Shown: in pieces, positions 44,870 through 53,659 of the stretch
Layout of the letters: each line of letters starts with the position of its first letter
How positions within the stretch are numbered: position 1 is the stretch's first letter
From: Microcoleus sp. bin38.metabat.b11b12b14.051
GTDB taxonomy: Bacteria > Cyanobacteriota > Cyanobacteriia > Cyanobacteriales > Microcoleaceae
DNA: 60,684 nt
Direction of reading: 5' to 3'
Assembly: GCF_013299165.1 (NCBI RefSeq)
Contig: NZ_JAAFKD010000037.1
Location: 1-60,684 of the forward strand
Program-made: the position numbers and the translations under genes
Notes under the pieces: model-generated
Database searches by the model: none
What the model saw: the letters and a program-made list of their open reading frames with translations, nothing else
What the model was told of the DNA's origin: nothing

Positions 44870-44916
44870 ATTGTTAATTGGCAAAATTTGATTCTGATTG
44901 AGTAGAAACCTTGCCC

Positions 44917-45477
44917 TCAATCAATCAACTGGGCCTCTTCAAAAATCTGTCGAGTCGTCAACTCTAAACCCGGCAACAACTCATCCACAATTGCCATACG
45001 ATCAGTATAAACCTCACTAGAACCATCAGGGAAAAAGCTCCTAATTAAAATCAATTCTGGATCTATAACCCAAACTCGCGGAACACCCGCTGCCAAATAA
45101 TCCTTCGCCTTCTCTTCAAATTCCTTCATACTTTGATCGGGAGAGATAATCTCAATTACCAATTCAGGAATTGCAGGACAAGCTTCATTGTGCCGCCAAT
45201 TTTTCGGCAGACGTTCATAGGAAATATACGTCAAATCAGGAACGGGTGCCCAATCTTTACCCTGACGCTTTAATAGAATTGCCCATTCCGGAAGAACTCG
45301 CCCGCGACTTTTGCACCATGTACCCATTAGGTGACATAAAGCAAACTGTAAAGTCGAATGAAAAAATTTTGGAGACACTTTAGGAACTGCTTCACCATCT
45401 ACAAACTCATAATATATGTCTCCGTCGGGCAAAGCTAAAAATTCTTCTAATGTGAGTTTGGTTCCGATGCTTACCAT
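44917..45477 (-). CDS. Uma2 family endonuclease-like protein (DUF820)
   Basis: The third Uma2 protein of the window. TLEEFLALPDGDIYYEFVDGE at the start, VPDLTYISYERLP, then LVIEIISPDQSMKEFEEKAKDY and WVIDP give the full PD-(D/E)XK-like core, including the E-x-I and trailing K. The ATG at 45477 (MVSIGTKLT) is preceded by AGAGGGG, so I choose it over the TTG ten codons upstream; the protein is 186 residues. It is the most intact of the three by motif. Confidence 0.87.
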   Translation of the reverse strand: MVSIGTKLTLEEFLALPDGDIYYEFVDGEAVPKVSPKFFHSTLQFALCHLMGTWCKSRGRVLPEWAILLKRQGKDWAPVPDLTYISYERLPKNWRHNEACPAIPELVIEIISPDQSMKEFEEKAKDYLAAGVPRVWVIDPELILIRSFFPDGSSEVYTDRMAIVDELLPGLELTTRQIFEEAQLID

Positions 45478-45544
45478 GACTCGTGCCCCTCTCGCTAATT
45501 CATTCAAATATCAATTATACAAAATTTCCCAACTTTCCTAAAAA

Positions 45545-45716
45545 AAGACCCGGCGGTTGAAACCGCGGCTATACAAACAAAACCCGCACTTCGACAAGCT
45601 CAGCGACCACCTCCGCGGGTTGAAGAATAGGCGATAAAAATCACGTTTTACATGATTCTCTTGAGTCCGCGGAGGCGGACATTGTTTGACAAGACGCGGT
45701 TTCAACCGCCGTCGGA
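45545..45716. repeat. Long interspersed repeat with inverted ends (GGCGGTTGAAACCGCGG)
   Basis: GGCGGTTGAAACCGCGGC at the left and GACGCGGTTTCAACCGCC at the right are inverted repeats flanking about 130 bases. The interior has CGACAAGCTCAGCGACCACC, and CCGCGGAGGCGGA is a further palindrome. The same element occurs twice at 53276-53570. It resembles a non-autonomous mobile repeat (MITE-like). Confidence 0.82.
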
Positions 45717-45730
45717 TCTTCGTTTGTGTC

Positions 45731-46447
45731 TTACTTCACCCAAGCCCGATGAGCCATCAAAGCCGAAAACGGCTGCACTCCCCGCAACTGATTTGACAGC
45801 GGCAAATGACCCCTCGGCGCGCTCAAATCCCAAATAAACTCTTGCGGGTAGCGCGTCCAATTATTGCCTTTCTTCCAGCCAATTAACGGCCACAATTTAT
45901 CCCAATTCTTCCCCGAACTCAGCCAAATTTCTCGCTGCACCGAAAAGCCAAATTTGTTTTCCGAATGAACTTTCCACAAAGTATTCATTGTTTGCAAATC
46001 CGCGATCGGCAAACTCTCAACTTGGGTAAAATACAGCCACTTTCTTTGCAAAGCTGTTTCCCCCGCCAATTCACAAAGCTTGTCTAAAGTCAAGCGATCG
46101 GCTTCTTGAAATTCCTGTAGCGCCAATAATTGTTGCAGCGGAGTGTAATCAATCTTAGAGTCCGATCGCAATTGCACAACTCCCGTCGGAAAATTCGCTT
46201 GCAAAAACTCCCTCACTCTCGCAGAGTCAGCACTATAAAGAATTTGGTAAGCCTTACCCATTACCGCTGTCGGTTCCTCCGACTTGCGCTCTAATAAAAA
46301 TTCCATCAATACGTCCCAACCCGCATCTGCTATGTGTTGTTGCAGCAGTTGCAGTTGAGTTTTTTCTGAACCTGACCTCAACTGTGAGCGGAGTTCGGCT
46401 GTATCGGCCGCTGTGTCTAATGGAGAAGTAGAAATCGAGTCAGTCAT
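45731..46447 (-). CDS. gun4: GUN4 tetrapyrrole-biosynthesis regulator
   Basis: Gun4 binds protoporphyrin IX and Mg-protoporphyrin and stimulates Mg-chelatase at the branch to chlorophyll. The N-terminal ARM-like helical domain (about 15-80) leads into the GUN4 core: DYTPLQQLLALQEFQEADRL, LDKLCELAG, FGFSVQREIWLSSGKNW, WKKGNNWTRYPQEFIWDLSA, then APRGHLPL. The protein is 238 residues, normal for cyanobacterial Gun4. I start it at the ATG at 46447; the TTG two codons earlier is unlikely. Adjacent genes are not chlorophyll genes. Confidence 0.96.
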   Translation of the reverse strand: MTDSISTSPLDTAADTAELRSQLRSGSEKTQLQLLQQHIADAGWDVLMEFLLERKSEEPTAVMGKAYQILYSADSARVREFLQANFPTGVVQLRSDSKIDYTPLQQLLALQEFQEADRLTLDKLCELAGETALQRKWLYFTQVESLPIADLQTMNTLWKVHSENKFGFSVQREIWLSSGKNWDKLWPLIGWKKGNNWTRYPQEFIWDLSAPRGHLPLSNQLRGVQPFSALMAHRAWVK

Positions 46448-46669
46448 GAGCAACTATCAGCTATCAGTTATCAGCTATTAGCTGAAGCCCTGGTTTTCCC
46501 CCATTGTACAATGCTACTGACTCGGATTTACTTCTGGTGTACCCCGATGGTTGTGCCCAATGTCGCGATCGCGCCAGACACCCCCCTTCTTTACCAATGA
46601 TAGCGATCGCCAATAGCTTTACCCTCAGATTTTGGCGATCGCTCCCATGTACAAGAGTTTTTCTTAACC

Positions 46670-47242
46670 CTAATCGTCCACGATGGAAACCCATGCAGAG
46701 AACGAAGGCGGAAAAAAGTTGATGTCATATTCCGAGTCTTCCCACTCTTGCACCCACAGCGGTACAACGCCGGGGCGAGGAGTTTCCGCAAAGATCCGTT
46801 CCTTAGACTCGATCGTATGAAATAGCTGTTTCAAAGTATCTCCCCGATCCAAAGCGGAGCTGAGGATGTCATCTAAGTCAGGATCGACCCGTTTGACGCG
46901 GTTTTTGTCCTCATCCAGCCACAGAAGTTTCAAAGACTTCAGATCCCTCGGACTGAGAATGCTCTTGTAGTAGACGCGCTTGAGAGTCGCTACGGGCTCC
47001 AACGAGCGTTCGATCCGGCGAATTTGCTGAACTCGCAGGTAGTGCCATTCGGCTAAACGCTTGCGCTCCGAAGGTGCGAGAGTTTCCTTCCCCGTTGCGT
47101 GTTTGTAGTCATAGTTAACCAAACTGCAAGCCATGTTTGCCAGCAGGTGAATTAACTGTTTTTCTTTGGGTGTCGCCTGACGCCGTTCCTGGGTTCTTGT
47201 CAATACGCGTTGTCTGCGGGTAGTTTCGAGAATATTTTCCAT
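46670..47242 (-). CDS. Conserved-looking unknown protein, about 190 aa
   Basis: I do not recognise this protein. It is basic at the N-terminus (ETTRRQRVLTRTQERRQATP), then helical (LIHLLANMACSLVNYDYKHA, RRIERSLEPVATL). It ends with an acidic, aromatic-rich stretch (WVQEWEDSEYDINFFPP). No membrane segment or signal is seen. I choose the ATG at 47242 (MENILETT), since the TTG 17 codons upstream has little support. It lies upstream of gun4 on the same strand with about 220 bases between them. Confidence 0.7.
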   Translation of the reverse strand: MENILETTRRQRVLTRTQERRQATPKEKQLIHLLANMACSLVNYDYKHATGKETLAPSERKRLAEWHYLRVQQIRRIERSLEPVATLKRVYYKSILSPRDLKSLKLLWLDEDKNRVKRVDPDLDDILSSALDRGDTLKQLFHTIESKERIFAETPRPGVVPLWVQEWEDSEYDINFFPPSFSAWVSIVDD

Positions 47243-47509
47243 TGGGTTTTTATGAGATGAAATACGATTGTGCCAGATCCGAATCCCGAACATCAGAAGG
47301 TAAGGAAGTTGACAGGCGGGGAAACTCCACCCACAGACTTGCCTTACCTGTTTATTTTCCCATTCACCGTTCTGACTTCAACCCCTTGGATGACGTAGAC
47401 TGATATACGGAGGAAGTTTTCCTCCCCCCGCGATCGCCAAGGCGGTTGCGACAACAAACACACCACCACCCCCACCACCGCAGCGCTAGGGAACCACTGA
47501 GAGCGCCAA

Positions 47510-47719
47510 TTATTTCCTGCCTTTACCCGTTTTCACTTCTTCCTGCTCCCCATCTTCATTCGTTCCAGTGTAGTTAAAGTCGGGACGACTCTCCCCCGCA
47601 GTCAAACTGCTGGCTGATGAAGCTTGTGGGACGATCGCATTCGCACGGGCGCTCCCTGTCTGGAAAAAGCCAATGCTACCTGAGGCGATTACCGCTAATA
47701 CTAAGATGCTGTTTTTCAT
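47510..47719 (-). CDS. Small secreted protein, 69 aa
   Basis: A signal peptide is evident: MKNSILVLAVIASGSIGFFQ with hydrophobic core, then SARA-NA as a likely cleavage site near residue 26. The mature part (about 43 residues) is acidic and Ser/Thr/Glu-rich (GESRPDFNYTG, DGEQEEVKTGKGRK). No family is recognised. It starts at the ATG at 47719; an unusual hairpin lies 55-95 bases upstream in its leader. Confidence 0.7.
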   Translation of the reverse strand: MKNSILVLAVIASGSIGFFQTGSARANAIVPQASSASSLTAGESRPDFNYTGTNEDGEQEEVKTGKGRK

Positions 47720-47772
47720 GTTCGATGACCCTGATTTGAGTAGATAGACACCTTTTGGCTAACCCGATCTCT

Positions 47773-47809
47773 CAGAAGTGGGTTGATGCAATAGCCCACT
47801 TGTCTTCTG
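47773..47809 (-). promoter_or_regulatory. Hairpin in the leader of the small secreted protein gene
   Basis: CAGAAGTGGG pairs with CCCACTTGTCTTCTG (two-base bulge), about 55 bases upstream of the start codon. It may be a regulatory leader or a transcript end; no function can be assigned. Confidence 0.4.
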
Positions 47810-47936
47810 ATAAATCTGCCTGCCATAATCAATTCAGACAGGCACACCCGCTTGCGATCGGAAACGCCGGAAGTGACGTGTTACTAATGTCCACGATCAT
47901 CCACCAACCAGAATTTTTTGGGTAGTGGAGCGAAAG

Positions 47937-48014
47937 CCATCAGGGCGTCGATCCATCAGGGAGTTATGCCATCAGGGTGCTCATCCATCGGGTAGTTAAG
48001 TCATCAGGGCGCAT
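47937..48014. repeat. Degenerate 15-17 bp tandem repeats (CCATCAGGG)
   Basis: CCATCAGGGCGTCGAT, CCATCAGGGAGTTATG, CCATCAGGGTGCTCAT, CCATCGGGTAGTTAAG and TCATCAGGGCGCAT follow each other. The CATC(A)GGG core is constant and the rest varies. No coding capacity. Confidence 0.75.
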
Positions 48015-48084
48015 CTTCTATAAATTAGCCACAGACTTCACTTTTATAGTTTGGTCAATGGCTGGTGGCGTACTGACAGCGCCT

Positions 48085-48264
48085 TTAAGAATTAAACTTT
48101 TTGTGGATTTATCCCCAAAAGTTTGTCCTTAATTGTCCCCGCGCTTGCGGAAGTCCGGGGATTGTCAGCAGCATGGAATTCCATGCAATCTAAGTCAACT
48201 AAAAAAACGCAGATTAACGATATCTCCCACTCAAGCAGTCCTCAGCCAAACGCTGGGGTTTTTT
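48085..48264 (+). ncRNA. Candidate structured small RNA with intrinsic terminator
   Basis: No gene is seen in 47720-48619, yet four stem-loops line up: AAACTTTT/AAAAGTTT with inner GGAT-ATCC (48091-48126), TCCCCG/CGGGGA (48136-48161), GCATGGAATTCCATGC (48171-48186) and finally CCTCAGC/GCTGGGG followed by TTTTTT (48237-48264). The last is a standard terminator on the + strand with no gene before it. A small RNA is the simplest explanation. No promoter is certain; TATAGT near 48043 is one option. Confidence 0.45.
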
Positions 48265-48619
48265 ATTGGCGCCGGTTGCTAAGCCTTGAATTTCGGCCTC
48301 CGCCAGCAGGCAGAGCCGGCACAACGTTGACGGCGCTGCGGTTATGAATTTCCCTGACAACATCATACCACCGGGTGAATTTTAAAGTATTATTGTAAAA
48401 AAATGTGAACAAACTCGGATGTAGGCGTTCTCAATTGCTTTGAGTCAAAATTTAAATGATTGTGCGTTGCAAAGATACAGTAAAGATTGATATGGATAAA
48501 GGTGAGTTAGCAGACAATAGAGAAAGAAGCACAAAAATTTTCCACAAGAGTAACCGAGCAATAATAATTATTTCAATGTGTAACATTTCGATCGCACAGC
48601 ACAGAGGCGCAGCATCTTG
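48265..48619 (+). other. Leader region of the AAA-like gene
   Basis: No credible gene. The segment is AT-rich after 48360, with several TATAAT-like stretches (TATTATTGTAAAA near 48390), and probably contains the promoter of the AAA-like gene. Left of it, 48265-48345 is GC-rich with partial hairpins. Confidence 0.4.
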
Positions 48620-51265
48620 ATGAATTCGCAGATGACAACATTCGTCAACTCAACCTACCAATATCAAGTCGGAGGATATTTGCCTGCCGGTGCGCCCACC
48701 TATGTCAGGCGATCGGCAGACAGCGAACTCTACCAAGGACTCAAAGCCGGACAATTCTGCTACGTGTTGAGTGCGCCGCAAATGGGAAAGTCCAGCCTGC
48801 TAGTGCAAACGGCAAAAAGGTTGCAAGCAGAAGGTATAGCTTTTGCCGCCGTCAACCTCAAAAGCATTAGCAGCCCAGAAATCACCCTCGAAAAATGGTA
48901 TGGCGCGATCGTGTACCGCATGGCCAGCAGCTTGCGCCTCACAAACAAGTTTGACGCCATCAAGTGGTGGAACGATCGCGAACTGCTATCGCCGGTGCAG
49001 CGATTCGAGATATTTATCGAAAAAGTTTTGCTCAAGTCAATTCGGCAAAATTTAGTCATTTTGATAGATGACATTGACAGCACCAGCAGTCTAAATTTCA
49101 GTACCAGCGATTTTTTTGCCTCGATCCGCGGCTGTTACTCCAAGCGAGCAGAACAACCAGAATACGATCGCCTAACTTTTGCCGTTTTCGGAGTAGCAGC
49201 CCCGTCAGAATTGATCCGAGATCCAAGCCGCAACCCTTTTAATATTGGACGAGCGATTAATCTCAGTCGATTGCAACTGCACGAAAGTTTGCCGCTAGCC
49301 AAAGGATTGGCACTCAAAGCTTTTCGCCCCCAAAAAGTGCTGCAAGCAATATTAGCTTGGACGGGCGGTCAACCATTTCTGACTCAAAAGCTTTGCTACT
49401 TGCTACTGGAATACGGGCCGTTTATTGGCAGAAATTGCGAAGCCCAGCAGGTAAAAAGACTGCTCAAACACAGAATTATTAAAGATTGGGAAGAACAAGA
49501 CGAACCCCAACATTTGACAGCTATTCGCGATCGCCTTGAACACAGCCGCTGCGACTTCACCAAACTGTTAACGCTCTACCAGCAAATTTTGCAGCCGCCC
49601 GACCCAGAAAAACCGGGACAAAAGCCGGGAGTACCTGCCGATTACTCTCCCGAACAAATCGAATTGCAACTGTCAGGACTCGTAGTTAAATCTCAGGGTC
49701 AATTAATAGTTGCTAACCAACTTTATCAATCAGTTTTAAATCAGTTCTGGGTGGAAAAAGAACTGGGAAATTTGGCTCCGTACCGCGAGGCGCTGGCAGC
49801 ATGGCTGGCTTCTGATCGCCAAGATGAATCGCAGTTACTCACCGGAGAAAGCTTGCAGTCAGCTTTGGATTGGGCGGCAAATAAACAATTAAGCCAAGAA
49901 CACTATTGGTTCTTGAATCCCGGAACTTTTGAGGAACAACCGACAGTCGCCGTCGCAGAAGTGGCACAGAGCATTCCAGACACCGATGCAGACAGCAGTA
50001 TTCTCACCCCGCCCTCAGATACCCTGCCAATTGGCAGCAACGAACAGAGATTGTACGATCACATTGTCTCCTGCGTGGACACAGAATCCCCCGCACAGGT
50101 AATCGAGCGTTTCCGCAAGCTATTTATCGACGGTATGGGCTATCCCGATCGCGAAATTGAAGCAACTTTGTACAGTATAATCTCCGTCAAGCGATCGGAT
50201 CGCGAGTTTAAATATATCCTCCACCGCTGCTGCTACATCCCCATCAACCGCTGGCAATTGCACTCACATAACAAATTGGCGATCGCCAATTTAGTAGCTT
50301 TATTTAAACAAACTTCTCCTCGATTCGGGATGGAATTTTACATAGTCAAGCGCTTGCAAGAACAAATAGCATTCTTTACTAAAAGTGAAGAATTCCAAAC
50401 CCTAGAGCGCTTAGTAAAAGCCGTAGAGCAAGAACCACAACCGCAGAAACAAGATAGTCATTCTCCCTTGGGCGAATTGATTTGTCGGTATCCTTATTTG
50501 TACGGTCATTCTCTGCTGAGCAAGGACAGCATTGAGGAAGACCAGCAAACAATCAAAAAATTGGAAATTCAACGACAGCGACAATTTGAAAATAATTTGT
50601 CTCAATATTTAAATTATTTGGTAGAGCCGAGAAATACAGAAATAGGAATTGTGCAGTCGGCGCCAAATCCAACTCTTTTGAACGATGCGGAACTGCACTT
50701 TGCTGTTAGGGAATTTGCCGGGAAAGTAGAAGGCGATCGCAGTTACAAAGAATCAGCTCAATTTTTCCTGAGAGACGCCAGACAAACCCCATCTTACAGC
50801 GCCTTTAAACAAGATTTATATGAATACTTAATATCCTCAGTTGAAGCAGAATACGGTGGGCGTCAATTTAATGACCGCCTGTACAAGCATATCAAAAATA
50901 CCTTGCCAGAAAACGACTCGGTGAAATTAAATAATATATTGTTAGCTCGGACTTGCAACCAACTGTTTAACTTCCTAGTAGTGGAAAATTCCCAACATCC
51001 CAGCCACTACGTTTTTTACGATTTGGTGTACAACCTCGGCCCCAGCCGGACAATGGGTTTACTCCTGAAAATCGTACTGCTTTCGGGCAAAGTAAAACCC
51101 GAGTTGGAAAAGCGATTTTCTATTTTATTCAATCACTATGAAGGTAAAGTTTCTGATGAAGTTATGTGGTTTGTAAAATCATTAGAAAATTTAAATGTGG
51201 CTTTTGTGATTAATTTTAGCAATTCGGATTTGTCTTTGGTTAAACATCATCTTATTTTGAATTGA
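48620..51265 (+). CDS. AAA-like NTPase fused to a large cyanobacterial C-terminal domain
   Basis: The first 400 residues are the AAA-like domain (AAA_35) common in cyanobacteria: [20 protein letters not shown] at the start, Walker [13 protein letters not shown] (about 51-62), Walker [11 protein letters not shown] (about 145-154), and a winged-helix-like part ([17 protein letters not shown]). Residues about 475-881 form a different helical domain with [36 protein letters not shown] and [19 protein letters not shown], which I recall as a stand-alone cyanobacterial protein of unknown function. The fusion is unusual. ATG at 48620 (a TTG one codon upstream is ignored). It is not near obvious effectors. 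Confidence 0.85.
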   Translation: MNSQMTTFVNSTYQYQVGGYLPAGAPTYVRRSADSELYQGLKAGQFCYVLSAPQMGKSSLLVQTAKRLQAEGIAFAAVNLKSISSPEITLEKWYGAIVYRMASSLRLTNKFDAIKWWNDRELLSPVQRFEIFIEKVLLKSIRQNLVILIDDIDSTSSLNFSTSDFFASIRGCYSKRAEQPEYDRLTFAVFGVAAPSELIRDPSRNPFNIGRAINLSRLQLHESLPLAKGLALKAFRPQKVLQAILAWTGGQPFLTQKLCYLLLEYGPFIGRNCEAQQVKRLLKHRIIKDWEEQDEPQHLTAIRDRLEHSRCDFTKLLTLYQQILQPPDPEKPGQKPGVPADYSPEQIELQLSGLVVKSQGQLIVANQLYQSVLNQFWVEKELGNLAPYREALAAWLASDRQDESQLLTGESLQSALDWAANKQLSQEHYWFLNPGTFEEQPTVAVAEVAQSIPDTDADSSILTPPSDTLPIGSNEQRLYDHIVSCVDTESPAQVIERFRKLFIDGMGYPDREIEATLYSIISVKRSDREFKYILHRCCYIPINRWQLHSHNKLAIANLVALFKQTSPRFGMEFYIVKRLQEQIAFFTKSEEFQTLERLVKAVEQEPQPQKQDSHSPLGELICRYPYLYGHSLLSKDSIEEDQQTIKKLEIQRQRQFENNLSQYLNYLVEPRNTEIGIVQSAPNPTLLNDAELHFAVREFAGKVEGDRSYKESAQFFLRDARQTPSYSAFKQDLYEYLISSVEAEYGGRQFNDRLYKHIKNTLPENDSVKLNNILLARTCNQLFNFLVVENSQHPSHYVFYDLVYNLGPSRTMGLLLKIVLLSGKVKPELEKRFSILFNHYEGKVSDEVMWFVKSLENLNVAFVINFSNSDLSLVKHHLILN

Positions 51266-51312
51266 AAAATAACGATGAACTGTAAGCTGTCGCGCATTGA
51301 AATTACATATTC

Positions 51313-51337
51313 GGTACGCTGCTCGGAGCAACGTACC
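51313..51337. terminator. Hairpin after the AAA-like gene
   Basis: GGTACG-C-TGCTC pairs with GAGCA-A-CGTACC in 25 bases, 48 bases past the stop codon. There is no T-run, so termination is only possible. The remaining gap to 51544 holds AT-rich sequence and no gene. Confidence 0.4.
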
Positions 51338-51544
51338 ACTCATTGTTTGATTGATTTTTCATACACAATTTAAATGTAGAACAGCTTATTGTATTGAAAT
51401 GATGTATTCTAGGGTGCGTCAGGCATCAAGATTGGTGATAGTATTTTTAGCTTTTGGTCAGAGGCACACTACCCAAACAATCAGTCGTATAAATGCTTAA
51501 CAGCTTAGCCATAGAGAAGTAATATTATACTAAGTAAAAACAAT

Positions 51545-52168
51545 ATGATCGGCTATCTCAAAGGCACAGTCGCCAATATCGCCAAAGGCAGCAACCGCGT
51601 TATGCTGACTCTCGAAGTCAATGGAATTGGCTATGAAATCCAAATTTTGCCCCGCGTGACTGGTCAATTACCAGTATCCGGCGAAGTCGCCCAAATATTT
51701 ACCCACCAGCAAGTTAAGGAAGACCAAATCGTATTGTACGGTTTTGGCAGCACGGCAGAACGCGATTTGTTTCGGCAGTTGACGAGTGTTAGCGGTGTGG
51801 GTGCTCAACTGGCGATCGCCCTTCTCGACACTCTAGGAATGCAAGATTTAGTTCAGGCGATCGTCGGCGGTAACACTCGCATCCTCGCCAAAACCCCCGG
51901 CGTGGGCACAAAAACCGCCGAACGCCTCGCCCTGGAACTCAAAAGCAAACTCTCGGAATGGAGACAGGAAGCTGGTTTGACAACTTCCGTCGCCGCCGGA
52001 GTTCCCGCAGCGATTCAAGAAGAAGTGGAGATGATTCTGCTGGCGATGGGATACACTCCGGCGGAAGTTTTGCAAGCGCTGCAAACTCTCAGTCAAGACA
52101 GTAACTTGTCAAACAAAGGTAATGCCGATGATTGGATACGCGAGGCGATCGCCTATTTAAGCCGATAA
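51545..52168 (+). CDS. ruvA: Holliday junction branch migration protein RuvA
   Basis: RuvA tetramers bind four-way DNA junctions and load RuvB for branch migration in recombinational repair. Domain I (MIGYLKGTVANIAKG and VNGIGYEIQILP), the acidic pin region, domain II with two HhH motifs (LTSVSGVGAQLAIALL and TPGVGTKTAERLALELKSKL) and the flexible C-terminal domain III (MLLAMGYTPAEVLQAL-like ILLAMGYTPAEVLQAL) are in order. The 207-residue length is normal. Start ATG 51545; rpsO follows on the same strand. Confidence 0.97.
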   Translation: MIGYLKGTVANIAKGSNRVMLTLEVNGIGYEIQILPRVTGQLPVSGEVAQIFTHQQVKEDQIVLYGFGSTAERDLFRQLTSVSGVGAQLAIALLDTLGMQDLVQAIVGGNTRILAKTPGVGTKTAERLALELKSKLSEWRQEAGLTTSVAAGVPAAIQEEVEMILLAMGYTPAEVLQALQTLSQDSNLSNKGNADDWIREAIAYLSR

Positions 52169-52315
52169 TGCCAGCTAATCAAGCAATCCGGGCATAAAAT
52201 CCCCAATTATGCCCCACAAACCAACCCATCCTTGGGAAAAATTTGCTCCTTCACCGTTCTGCTGTGATACTATATGGGATTGTGACAATCGTACAAAAAA
52301 AACTAAACTCAATTC

Positions 52316-52585
52316 ATGGCTCTTACACAACAGCGCAAACAAGAAATCATGGGCGATTTTCAAACCCATGAAACCGACACAGGTTCAGCAGATGTCCAAA
52401 TCGCCATGCTGAGCGATCGCATCAGCAAACTCAGCGCCCACCTGAAAATCAACCAAAAAGACTTCGCCTCCCGGCGCGGTTTGATGATGATGATCAGCCG
52501 CCGCAAGCGCCTGCTGGCCTACCTGCAAAAGGAAAATGTCGATCGCTACAAAGCATTAATTGCCCGTTTAGGCATTCGCGGCTAA
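52316..52585 (+). CDS. rpsO: 30S ribosomal protein S15
   Basis: S15 binds the central domain of 16S rRNA early in small-subunit assembly. The 89-residue protein shows the family pattern throughout: ETDTGSADVQIAMLSDRISK, LSAHLKINQKDFASRRGLM and RRKRLLAYLQKENVDRYKAL with the conserved D-x-H/K-S-R-R-G area. The ATG at 52316 has little Shine-Dalgarno sequence upstream. It is followed after 170 bases by the PAM68 gene on the same strand. Confidence 0.98.
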   Translation: MALTQQRKQEIMGDFQTHETDTGSADVQIAMLSDRISKLSAHLKINQKDFASRRGLMMMISRRKRLLAYLQKENVDRYKALIARLGIRG

Positions 52586-52755
52586 ACAGCCAAGCGAAAA
52601 TTTGCGACAATATTCAAGAATCTTGGACAAACGCCAGCAGGATTTACGCACCGATCGCCAATCAGTTTCAAACCGTTGATTAACCATCAGAGTTGCGTAA
52701 ACCCTCGCCAAGATTTATTGAATAATTGTTCGAGATTTCAGGTTAAACAAAAAAT

Positions 52756-53256
52756 ATGTCCTCCGAACCACCCACCCAGCGCTTACCGTTTGAACCCGCC
52801 TCAAATCGGAAAAAAACGCCTAAAAAGCCCCCAGAAACCGACGCAAAGCTAGTCACAGAAGAACCAAAACCAGACAAGCAGCCCAAAGCCACAAAAACAG
52901 GCCCGCAGGCGCGATCGAGCAAAACAGACCCGCAGGCGCAATCCATCCCAGAAGTAGTCAGCAAACGCATGATATCCCGCATCGCGGTATTCTGCGGCGT
53001 ACCGACAATCCTGGGAATTTCCACATTTTTTATCAGTTATTTGATCGTCAGCAAAGGCTTGTTTGACTTGCCCAACACAGCAGTATTGTTAGTAAGCATG
53101 GGCTGTTTTGGTCTAGGCGTACTGGGATTAAGCTACGGAGTTCTCTCGGCTTCTTGGGATGAAGACAATTCAGGAAGCACTCTGGGATGGGAAGAATTTA
53201 ATACCAATTTTGGACGGATGCGAGAAGCGTGGCGCGCCGGTAAACCAAAAAGTTAG
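52756..53256 (+). CDS. pam68: PAM68 family photosystem II assembly protein (DUF3464)
   Basis: PAM68 proteins are thylakoid-membrane factors that help insert chlorophyll into the CP47 core during photosystem II assembly. Here a long Lys/Pro/Thr-rich N-terminal arm (about 1-65) precedes VVSKRMISRIAVFCGVPTIL and two membrane helices (about 75-97 and 108-130). The conserved ending ASWDEDNSGSTLGWEEF with NFGRMREAW follows. The 166-residue length is normal. Its place behind rpsO fits translation-linked assembly. Confidence 0.92.
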   Translation: MSSEPPTQRLPFEPASNRKKTPKKPPETDAKLVTEEPKPDKQPKATKTGPQARSSKTDPQAQSIPEVVSKRMISRIAVFCGVPTILGISTFFISYLIVSKGLFDLPNTAVLLVSMGCFGLGVLGLSYGVLSASWDEDNSGSTLGWEEFNTNFGRMREAWRAGKPKS

Positions 53257-53275
53257 AATCTCGATTTAAGAGAAG

Positions 53276-53572
53276 ACGGCGGTTGAAACCGCGGCGACAC
53301 AAACAATGTCCGCACTTCGACAAGCTCAGCGACCACCTCCGCGGACTAAGAGAGACGGCGGTTTTAACCGCCTTTGTCTTCAACCCGCGGAGGCGGGTTT
53401 TGTCTATGTAGACGCGGTTTCAACCGCCGAGTCTTTCATCAGACGGCGGTTGAAACCGCGGCGACACAAACGATGTCAGCCGGACGCCGACTAAGAGAGG
53501 ATACCGCCTTTGTCTTCAACCCGCGGAGGCGGGTTTTGTCTGTGTAGACGCGGTTTCAACCGCCGAGTCTTC
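53276..53572. repeat. Two MITE-like inverted-end repeats before DAHP synthase
   Basis: ACGGCGGTTGAAACCGCGGC, the CGACAAGCTCAGCGACCACC interior and GACGCGGTTTCAACCGCCGA recur as in the 45545 element. The second unit (about 53439-53572) lacks the interior part. Together they place about 300 repeat bases upstream of the aroF start, including a fake N-terminal extension of its reading frame. Confidence 0.82.
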
Positions 53573-53659
53573 TTTAGCTCGATCGCACGGCATCTATTTT
53601 TCTCACTACATCCATGTCATAATGCGTGTCTTAGCGCAACAGACGAAGGGAAAAAAAAT

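Noticed and set aside
46464..46722. ORFs of about 75 aa on both strands between gun4 and its neighbour
   Set aside because: No motif, no ribosome site, and they overlap each other and the neighbouring gene.
53510..53659. N-terminal extension of DAHP synthase by 50 residues
   Set aside because: Encoded by the MITE-like repeat; the family begins at MIIVMKAGTP.
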